The translations under genes and the position numbers were made by a program. Below the pieces are notes generated by a model. It saw nothing but the letters and a program-made list of their open reading frames with translations. It made no database searches and had not been told where the DNA came from. 64,000 nucleotides of DNA from Deltaproteobacteria bacterium. Its GTDB lineage: Bacteria; Desulfobacterota; Binatia; Binatales; Binataceae. The stretch is from positions 24,734 through 88,733 of the forward strand of contig JAKAVC010000138.1 of assembly GCA_021817345.1 (NCBI GenBank). Direction: 5' to 3'. This document shows, one piece after another, positions 18,738-25,834 of the stretch. Within the stretch, counting starts at the first letter, position 1, and every line of letters begins with the position of its first letter.

Positions 18738-19904
18738 TCAATAGGAGCGCGGAAGCCCGAGCACGTGCTCGCTGATGGAATTAAGCACCATCTCCTGCGA
18801 AACCGGGGCAATCTTCAGAAGCCGGCATTCGCGAAAATAGCGTTCGACGTCGTAATCGCGGACGTACCCGTATCCGCCGAGGGTCTGGACCGCGCGGTCG
18901 CAGGCCTCGAAGGCCGCGTCGGCGGCGCGCAGCTTGGCGGTGTTCGCTTCGGGACCGCAGGGCTTTCGATGGTCGAAAAGCCACGCCGCCTTCATCATCA
19001 TGAGTTCCGCCGCTTCCAGCTTGGTGTACACGTCGGCAAGCGGATGGGCGATTGCCTGGTTCTGGCCGATCGGCCGTCCGAACACCACCCGTTCCTTCGC
19101 GTAGCGTACCGCCTTGGCGAGCGCGGCGCGCCCGATCCCGATCCCCTCGGCAGCGACCAGAATTCGTTCCGGGTTGAGCCCGTCGAGCAGCGAATGAAAT
19201 CCGCGGCCCTCGCCGCCGATCAGATCGGAGGCCGGGACCTTCAGGTTGTCGATGAAGAGCATGTTGGTATCGACAGCCGCGCGGCCGAGCTTGTGCAGTT
19301 CGCGCACTTCGACAGCCGAGGGATCGATGTCGGCGAAAAACAGCGTCATCCCGTCGGTCTTCTTCGCGACCTTCTCGAACGGCGTGGTGCGCGTCAGAAT
19401 GAGCATCTTCCTGGACTCGCGCGCCTTGGTGGTGAACACCTTGCGGCCGTTGAGAATGTAGTAATCGCCCTCGCGCCGGGCGAAGGTGCGGATATGAGTG
19501 ATGTCGTTGCCGGCGTCGGGCTCGGTGACCGCGAAGGATACGTGCATCTCGCCGCGCACAACCGGGGGCAAGAAGCGGCGCTTTTGCTCCTTGGTGCCGT
19601 GGAAAACGATCGGGCTCACACCGAAGATGGAGAGATGGATCGCACTTGCGGCGGACATCGCGCCGCCCGAAGCGGCCACTTCGCGCATCACAAGCGCGGC
19701 TTCGGTGATTCCGAGTCCGCTTCCGCCGTACGCCTCGGGGATCGCGACGCCCAGATACCCGGCCTTCGCGATCGCGTCATAGAAGTCGTTCGGGAACTCG
19801 CCCTTGCGGTCGCACTCGCGCCAGTATTCGTCGTCGAAGCGCGACGCAAGCGTCCGCACCTGGCGGACGATCTCTTCCTGGGCGGACGTGAGTTCGAAGT
19901 CCAT
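18738..19904 (-). CDS. Acyl-CoA dehydrogenase
   Basis: FAD enzyme that oxidises an acyl-CoA to the 2-enoyl-CoA and hands electrons to ETF. Complete at 388 aa: helical N-terminal domain, the FAD/substrate stretch SFAVTEPDAGNDITHIRTFARR (about 130), and the C-terminal helices with VFGRPIGQNQAI and QTLGGYGYVRDYDVERYFRE. At the usual MCAD catalytic-Glu position (xYEGT) it has APVSQE instead. The Glu in LNPERILVAAEG matches the helix-G base used by isovaleryl-CoA and long-chain dehydrogenases, so I infer that type of active site. Physiological substrate unknown. The fused ETF at 4197 is a possible electron acceptor. Confidence 0.93.
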   Translation of the reverse strand: MDFELTSAQEEIVRQVRTLASRFDDEYWRECDRKGEFPNDFYDAIAKAGYLGVAIPEAYGGSGLGITEAALVMREVAASGGAMSAASAIHLSIFGVSPIVFHGTKEQKRRFLPPVVRGEMHVSFAVTEPDAGNDITHIRTFARREGDYYILNGRKVFTTKARESRKMLILTRTTPFEKVAKKTDGMTLFFADIDPSAVEVRELHKLGRAAVDTNMLFIDNLKVPASDLIGGEGRGFHSLLDGLNPERILVAAEGIGIGRAALAKAVRYAKERVVFGRPIGQNQAIAHPLADVYTKLEAAELMMMKAAWLFDHRKPCGPEANTAKLRAADAAFEACDRAVQTLGGYGYVRDYDVERYFRECRLLKIAPVSQEMVLNSISEHVLGLPRSY

Positions 19905-20224
19905 AAACCAATCCTCGTCGTGGCAAATCGCCGCCCGCGCCAGGCTCCGCCGTCACCGATTCAAGACTCCGCGAGCGCCCCGCGCGGATTCTGACGCGGC
20001 GCGCGGACGGGATTTTTTATCCGCTGATGCCGGCGCGCGCGGCAGATGCATTCTTTCCAGGCGTCATCACATACCAGTTCGCTAATTTCCTCAAGGCGGA
20101 GCGGCCATTTTGGCCGCGCACGGAAGAAATCGCCGCCGGGTATAAAACTTGAATTCCGAATCCCGCGTTTGCGGCTTCGCTCCCGCCTTGAGGCGAGCAA
20201 AGCGCCAATTTGGAGGAAGAAAGC
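19905..20224. other. Divergent intergenic region, no gene
   Basis: About 320 bp between the divergent acyl-CoA dehydrogenase and porin genes. The only marked signals are a TATAAA (near 20141), which could be a -10 for the porin without a clear -35, and ggagg immediately before the porin start. No RNA gene or strong hairpin is visible. Confidence 0.4.
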
Positions 20225-21571
20225 GTGACTATCGCAAGCCGAACCTTGCGCGTGATGGCTGCCAGCCTGCTCGCTGCATTGCTTATTGCAACGGGGGGCA
20301 ATGTGTTTGCGCAGGAAGCCAGTGCCTCGACAAGCCAGCAGGCAAAGATTGACAAGCTCACCAGGCAAATCGAGAAGCTGAGGCAGGAGCGCGCCAGACT
20401 TGTTACGGAAGTCAAGAAACTCAAGGCCAAGGCCGTTCCCGCCGCCGCACCTACGCCGGAGCCGGCGCTTTCGACACCGGCGATTGCGGGTCCGCTGTCG
20501 GCGGCAAGTCCAAGGCAGATCGATCTCCCGATTCCCGGCGTCAGCAATATTCCAGGGATCTCGGACCTGACGAAATTCGACATAAACGGGATCGTAAGCG
20601 GCATCGGTCTCGTTCAGAACAACACGACCAGCGCGGACAGGACCGATCGCGCCGACGTCAGCAACGCGTTTGCGATCATCCAGAAGGCGGATGGCCCCGT
20701 GCAATTCTATCTGCAGGCCGGCGCGTACAGCATCCCGGCGCTCGGAACGCCGTACATCTCGGCGGGCAAAGCGATCGACGGCTTGTACGGGCCGTTGCCG
20801 GTCGCGTACCTGAAATTCGCTCCGAACGACAGCTTCTCCATCGAGGCGGGCAACCTGCCCACGCTGATTGGCGCGGAGTACACGTTCACGTTCGAGAACA
20901 TGAATATCGAGCGCGGGCTCCTGTGGAACCAGGAGAACGCGGTAAATCGCGGCGTGCAGCTCAACTACGCGCAAGGCCCTCTGAGCGCTTCGCTGAGCTG
21001 GAACAACGGCTTTTACTCGAACAGCTACACCTGGCTTACCGGCTCGCTCGCATGGGCGATCGACTCGGCCAACACACTCAGCGTTGTCGGCGGCGGCAAC
21101 CTGGGGTTTTCGAAGTTCTCAAACTTCGCGACGCCGCTTCTGCAGAACAACAGCCAGATCTACAATGTCATCTATACCTACAATGCGTCGCCATGGATCG
21201 TGACGCCTTATTTCCAGTGGACCTACGTACCGAAGAACGACCAAATCGGGGTCCTCAAATCGACCTCGACGATCGGCGGCGCTATTCTCGCGAGCTACGC
21301 GGTCACGGATCAATTCTTCATCGCGGTCCGCGGAGAATATATCGGCAGCACCGGCAACAGCACCGACGGCTCCGCCAACCTTTTGTACGGTCCGGGGAGT
21401 AGCGCGTGGTCTCTGACCGCAACGCCGACCTACCAGTACAGGAACTACTTCGTGCGCGGCGAAGTGTCATACGTGCACGCGGAGAATTATACGTCGGGCG
21501 ACGTGTTCGGCTCGCTCGGCACGAATCCTTCGCGGGTCGTCGGCGCGCTCGAAACAGGGCTCTTCTTCTAA
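20225..21571 (+). CDS. Outer-membrane beta-barrel porin with N-terminal coiled coil
   Basis: 448-aa precursor. I prefer the GTG at 20225, 8 nt after ggagg, over the track ATG. A signal peptide (VMAASLLAALLIATGGNVFAQ) is followed by a short coiled coil (KIDKLTRQIEKLRQERARLVTEVKKLKAK, about 38-66) and a Pro/Ala linker. From about 115 on, alternating aromatic/polar beta strands form a barrel that ends in Phe (GALETGLFF), as outer-membrane assembly requires. Short segments such as FAPNDSFSIEAGNLPTLIG match the porin-2 / OmpL-like (BBP2) family. The coiled coil probably trimerises or reaches the peptidoglycan, as in SlpA/OmpM-like porins. Solute unknown. A strong terminator follows. Confidence 0.82.
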   Translation: MTIASRTLRVMAASLLAALLIATGGNVFAQEASASTSQQAKIDKLTRQIEKLRQERARLVTEVKKLKAKAVPAAAPTPEPALSTPAIAGPLSAASPRQIDLPIPGVSNIPGISDLTKFDINGIVSGIGLVQNNTTSADRTDRADVSNAFAIIQKADGPVQFYLQAGAYSIPALGTPYISAGKAIDGLYGPLPVAYLKFAPNDSFSIEAGNLPTLIGAEYTFTFENMNIERGLLWNQENAVNRGVQLNYAQGPLSASLSWNNGFYSNSYTWLTGSLAWAIDSANTLSVVGGGNLGFSKFSNFATPLLQNNSQIYNVIYTYNASPWIVTPYFQWTYVPKNDQIGVLKSTSTIGGAILASYAVTDQFFIAVRGEYIGSTGNSTDGSANLLYGPGSSAWSLTATPTYQYRNYFVRGEVSYVHAENYTSGDVFGSLGTNPSRVVGALETGLFF

Positions 21572-21695
21572 TCGATATGGTAATGACCGGCGGCGATTCG
21601 CGGATCGCGCAGGTTAACGCCGCGAAGCGGAGAATCTTAGCCGGAACCACATGCGAAATAAGCCAGTCGCTGAACAATGACGACGAGTCGCATCC

Positions 21696-21732
21696 GGGGC
21701 GGCCGCGCGCCAGCACGGCCGCCCCGATTTTT
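21696..21732 (+). terminator. Rho-independent terminator after the porin
   Basis: A perfect 10-bp GC stem (ggggcggccg / cggccgcccc) with a 10-nt loop is followed by gattttt, a canonical intrinsic terminator. It separates the porin from the NtrC-type regulator at 21831. Confidence 0.85.
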
Positions 21733-21830
21733 GAGGCCCGCATGCCAGCCGAAGACGGCCCCGGCCGCGGTTTCGCTCCCCGCATCGCCGATGATACGAT
21801 GACGCGAGGTTTGGTTGGGTTTTACCCGCT

Positions 21831-23219
21831 ATGGCGGAAGGAAAGCGCGTACTGGTCGCCGAAGACCATCCGAGAACGCGCCGGCTGTGGAACGAGCTGA
21901 TCTCCTCCTGGGGCTATGAGGTTCAGGCCGCGGAGGACGGCATCCAGGTGCTCGAGCTTGTCCATAATTTCGAGCCCCATATCCTCCTGCTCGATCTCAA
22001 ACTGCCGGGACGCGACGGAATCGGCGTGCTCGAAGAAATACAGCGCCAGGGACTCCCGCTCACGACCATCATCATCTCCGGCGAGGGCGATATCCCCGAC
22101 GCCGTCAAGTGCATCAAGCTTGGCGCTTACGATTACCTGCGCAAGCCGGTCGATCCGGTCAGGCTGCGGCAGATGCTGAGCAACCTGACCGCGCATCTGA
22201 ACGTCACCGAAGAAAACCAGCGTCTCAGGCTTCGGCTGATGGGGACCGGCGAACTTGGCTCGATGATCGGACGCTCGCTTGCGACGCGCCGGGTGATGGC
22301 GCTGATCGAGCAGGCCGCGCCCAGCTCCGCCTCCGTGATTATCCGCGGCGACAGCGGAACCGGCAAAGAGATCGTGGCGCGCACGCTGCACGAACTCTCG
22401 CCGCGGCGCAACGGGCCGTATGTGGCTATCAACTGCGCCGCGTTGCCGGAGACCCTGATGGAAAGCGAACTGTTCGGCCACGAACGCGGCGCTTTCACCG
22501 GCGCGGAGCATCGGCGCCCCGGATGCTTTGAGCTTGCCAACGGCGGCACGCTGCTGCTCGACGAAATCACGGAGATGAAGCCTGAATTGCAGGCAAAGCT
22601 GCTGCGAGTGATCGAAGAGCGCCGGCTGCGGCGCCTGGGCGGAACGACCGACGTCCCCGTTGACGTCCGGGTGCTTGCCGCGACCAATCGCCCGTTACAC
22701 GAGGCGCTGGGCGGGGGACGGCTGCGCGAGGACCTCTATTATCGCCTCGCGGTCTTCACTATCGAACTGTCGCCGCTGTCGGAGCGAACCGAGGACATAC
22801 CGCCGCTGGTCGATTTGTTCATCCGCCAGTTCGCCAACGCCAATGGCAAGCCGATCGCCGGCGCCGACGACGCCTGCCTGGAGGCCCTCAAGGCGCGCTC
22901 GTGGCCGGGCAACGTCCGCGAGCTGCGCAATGTAATAGAGCGCGCGGTTATCGTCAGCCGCGGCCCCCTGCTCACGCTCGCGGACCTTCCGCCCGAGCCT
23001 GTTCGCAACGGCGGGAGCAAAGAGAAGGCCTCCGGCGTTTCCCCGGCGCTTCCCGTTGGAACGCCGCTCAAGGAGGTCGAGCGCGAACTGATTCTGAAGA
23101 CGCTGGAGAGAGTCGGAGGTAATCGGCTCAAGGCGGCGCAGATTCTCGGAATCAGTCCGAGAACCCTCTACAACAAATTGGAACGCTACTCGGGCGCCGA
23201 CGGACCGGAAAAGGAGTAA
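21831..23219 (+). CDS. NtrC-family sigma-54-dependent response regulator
   Basis: Two-component activator of sigma-54 promoters. 462 aa in three parts. Receiver (1-120): acidic pocket EDH, phospho-acceptor Asp in LLLDLKLPG, then KPVD. AAA+ domain (about 145-380): Walker A GDSGTGKE, the sigma-54 contact loop GAFTGA, Walker B GGTLLLDEI, R-fingers near REDLYYRL. The C-terminal Fis-type helix-turn-helix is GGNRLKAAQILGISPRTLYNKLERY. The histidine kinase starts 31 nt after its stop. Resembles the PrsR-type regulators found with exopolysaccharide loci, but its targets cannot be read here. No clear -24/-12 promoter was seen. Confidence 0.95.
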   Translation: MAEGKRVLVAEDHPRTRRLWNELISSWGYEVQAAEDGIQVLELVHNFEPHILLLDLKLPGRDGIGVLEEIQRQGLPLTTIIISGEGDIPDAVKCIKLGAYDYLRKPVDPVRLRQMLSNLTAHLNVTEENQRLRLRLMGTGELGSMIGRSLATRRVMALIEQAAPSSASVIIRGDSGTGKEIVARTLHELSPRRNGPYVAINCAALPETLMESELFGHERGAFTGAEHRRPGCFELANGGTLLLDEITEMKPELQAKLLRVIEERRLRRLGGTTDVPVDVRVLAATNRPLHEALGGGRLREDLYYRLAVFTIELSPLSERTEDIPPLVDLFIRQFANANGKPIAGADDACLEALKARSWPGNVRELRNVIERAVIVSRGPLLTLADLPPEPVRNGGSKEKASGVSPALPVGTPLKEVERELILKTLERVGGNRLKAAQILGISPRTLYNKLERYSGADGPEKE

Positions 23220-23250
23220 TTCCGCATCCGGACGTCGTTCAGGACGCAGC

Positions 23251-25098
23251 ATGGGCCTGCGCGCGAAACTGGCAACCGTCTTCATTCCGCTCCTGGTCGC
23301 GGCGGTGGTGGCGGTCAGCGCCGCCGAGGTTGACCATTCGGCGGACGTGATGGTTGACACGCTGCATGACTTCGGTTCGATCTTCGTAAGCCAGACTTTC
23401 GAGCAAATCCGCGCCGCACTGGCCGACGCCAAGGGCGATCCGCTCCAGACGCTGCGCAAGGACGCCGGCTTGAGCGCGCTGCTCGCTTCCTCGCAAGCCT
23501 TTGGCAAGGCCGTCGTCTACGCGCGCATCGAAACGTTGGATGGCGGCTTCATAGCGGGAGTTCCAGCTGACGGCGAACAGGTTGCGCGGCTCCATCCCGA
23601 ACCCTTTTCGGCTCTGAAGGCCGCGGTGGAACGGCGATGGTGGCCGCCGGCGCGCATCGCGCCGCTCTGGGGCGACCATGTTTACGAGATTCGAAGCCCG
23701 GTCGAACTCAACGGCCATCCCTTTGCCGTCATCAGGATTGGACTGTCAACGGCACTGGTGTCGGCGGATATCGCCCGCGCGATCATCAACGTCGTCCTTA
23801 TCGGCGCGGTGGTGATCGCGATGAGTCTGCTTGGCGCGCTGCTATCCGGCGCTCTCCTGCTTCGCCCGGTCGCCGCAATTACCGCCGGCGTCGAACGCCT
23901 GGCTTCGGGCGCGGACACCGGGAACGTGCATGTCGGCGGGCGCGACGAGCTGGGCGCGCTCGCCGAGAAATTCAACGTGCTTGCTCAGAAGGTTCGGGCC
24001 GACCGTACCCAGTGGGAGGATGAACGCGGCAAGTTCATGGACGTGTTCCGCTCAATCGCCGACGCCGTGATCCTGCTCGACGCCGACGGTCTGATCCGAT
24101 TCACGAACGAGGAGGCGCACGGCAGGCTCGGACTGCCGGCCGGCGGAATGGCGTACGGCAAGCCGCTCGCGACCTTTCTCGGCCGCGACCATCCCCTTGC
24201 GCGCCTGGTCAGAAACATCACGGCTTCCGGCGTCGAAATGCGCGATGTGGCGGTGGAAATAGGCGCGGGCGACAAATTAACCCGGCTGCTCGCCTCGGCT
24301 TTTCCGCTTGGACGCCGCAACGGCTCGCCGGTGCTCGTGATAGTCCGCGACCTCAAACCGGTGCGCGAACTGGAGAGCGTGGTCGAGGATTCGGGGCGGC
24401 TTGCACGGCTCGGCACCCTCATCTCCGGCGTCGCACACCAGATACGCACGCCGCTCAATGCGATGACGCTCGAACTCGAGTTGCTGAACCAGGATATTCG
24501 CGAGTCGCGGCCGATCGAGGACCGGGTCCACATGGTGCGTGACGAGATGCGCCGACTCGGGCAGGCGATCGACGCCCTGATGCGTTTCATGCGGCCCGAA
24601 CATCTGCGGCTGGAAGAACTGGACTTGAATGCGACGCTGACGGAACTCGCTCATGAACTGAGCGACCCGAAAATAACGGTAAGCTGGCGGCTTGACCCGT
24701 CGCGCCCGAAGATAAACGCGGACCGGGCGGTGCTGATGGAGGCCTGCCGTAATGTCATTCAGAATGCGATCGAGGCGATGCCAAAGGGCGGGAACCTGAT
24801 TTTGGCCAGCCAGGCTCAGGACGACGGATTCGCAACGCTCTCGATATCCGATAGCGGAGAGGGGATACGTCCGGAAATCCTGGAGAACATTTTCCAGCTC
24901 TACTTCACGACCAAGGAGGAGGGCACGGGCATCGGACTGCCCCTTGCCCTGCGCGCGGTCGATCTCCATGGCGGCACAATCAAGGTCGATTCGCAGCCCG
25001 GAAAGGGAACCACCGTGACGATTCGATTACCCGTCGAGCGCACGGCAATGTCTTACCGTGGGTCGAGTTCCGCGAACAGAGGTCAGTTCAACTCGTGA
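23251..25098 (+). CDS. Membrane sensor histidine kinase
   Basis: Likely cognate kinase of the upstream NtrC-type regulator. 615 aa: TM1 (LATVFIPLLVAAVVAVSAA), a periplasmic sensor of about 150 residues, TM2 (IINVVLIGAVVIAMSLLGALLSGALLL), a HAMP (LLRPVAAITAGVERLASGA...), a PAS (DVFRSIADAVILLDADGLIRFTNEEA), a HisKA box LISGVAHQIRTPLNAM with phospho-acceptor His (HQIRTP instead of HEIRNP), and a HATPase with N-box NVIQNAIEAM, G1 SDSGEGI, and G2 GTGIGLPLA. The periplasmic part shows no family motif I recognise. A lipoprotein gene starts 13 nt later and may be a sensor partner. Confidence 0.94.
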   Translation: MGLRAKLATVFIPLLVAAVVAVSAAEVDHSADVMVDTLHDFGSIFVSQTFEQIRAALADAKGDPLQTLRKDAGLSALLASSQAFGKAVVYARIETLDGGFIAGVPADGEQVARLHPEPFSALKAAVERRWWPPARIAPLWGDHVYEIRSPVELNGHPFAVIRIGLSTALVSADIARAIINVVLIGAVVIAMSLLGALLSGALLLRPVAAITAGVERLASGADTGNVHVGGRDELGALAEKFNVLAQKVRADRTQWEDERGKFMDVFRSIADAVILLDADGLIRFTNEEAHGRLGLPAGGMAYGKPLATFLGRDHPLARLVRNITASGVEMRDVAVEIGAGDKLTRLLASAFPLGRRNGSPVLVIVRDLKPVRELESVVEDSGRLARLGTLISGVAHQIRTPLNAMTLELELLNQDIRESRPIEDRVHMVRDEMRRLGQAIDALMRFMRPEHLRLEELDLNATLTELAHELSDPKITVSWRLDPSRPKINADRAVLMEACRNVIQNAIEAMPKGGNLILASQAQDDGFATLSISDSGEGIRPEILENIFQLYFTTKEEGTGIGLPLALRAVDLHGGTIKVDSQPGKGTTVTIRLPVERTAMSYRGSSSANRGQFNS

Positions 25099-25111
25099 CG
25101 AGGAACAGAGC

Positions 25112-25684
25112 GTGAAGGCCCGCGTGTTTTTCGCAGGGGCCGCAATCGCCCTTGGCCTGTTGAGCCTTGTGGGATGCGTCAACACGCCCGAGGGCTGGCG
25201 AATCCCTTCGCCGATGCGGCCCTTGCCGCAGGCGACGGTTCGGCGACGGCGTCCGCCGGAAAGCGAGAACGAAGAGATTCGGCCACGGCGGCATTATGTG
25301 GAACGACGCGTCGCGCGGCCCAGGGAACAAGCGAAGGAAACGCCTTCGACGCACGCCGCGCGGCGGACCGCGACATCATCGGCCGAGCAAGCCGCGTCAC
25401 AGCCGCCTTCCCCACCCGCGCAGGCGGCTCCTGAACCGACGGTGACTCTGGCCAACGCCAACGTCTCACGCCTGCAGGTTCTCGAGATGCTCAATCAGGC
25501 GAATGCGAAGCTCTCGCGGATCGATCGCGGAAAACTCGACGGGACCAATGCCGTCACTTATGACCAGGCGGAAGGATTTCTCAGGCAGGCGCGCAAGGCC
25601 GCCGACGAGAAGGACTACGTCGCGGCGTCGGGATTGGCTCACAAAGCCTCGATCCTCGCCGACAAGCTCACGCCGTCGCCTTAG
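25112..25684 (+). CDS. Lipoprotein linked to the two-component pair
   Basis: 190-aa protein. I set the start at GTG 25112, 8 nt after gagga and only 13 nt past the kinase stop; the track start lies in the kinase. It has a lipobox, ALGLLSLVGC, so it should be acylated and held in the envelope. The middle (about 30-115) is a low-complexity Pro/Arg/Ala/Ser-rich linker, probably disordered and basic. The C-terminal 70 residues (VSRLQVLEMLNQANAKLSRIDRGKL... YDQAEGFLRQARKAADEKDYVAASGLAHKASILADKL) are helical. They look like a small helical hairpin of TPR-like character. May sense envelope state for the kinase; this is inference. Confidence 0.75.
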   Translation: MKARVFFAGAAIALGLLSLVGCVNTPEGWRIPSPMRPLPQATVRRRRPPESENEEIRPRRHYVERRVARPREQAKETPSTHAARRTATSSAEQAASQPPSPPAQAAPEPTVTLANANVSRLQVLEMLNQANAKLSRIDRGKLDGTNAVTYDQAEGFLRQARKAADEKDYVAASGLAHKASILADKLTPSP

Positions 25685-25834
25685 ATTCCACGGATCTCCG
25701 TTTGCCGCTTACTCGACAATCGAACGGCTGACGGTCACTGCGGACGACGCGGACTTCGAAGCGCCCGATGCGACAAGGGCCGCCCCGGCTTCCCGCGAGC
25801 AGGCTCGCTACTGCTTCGATAGTCGCTCGTCCCG

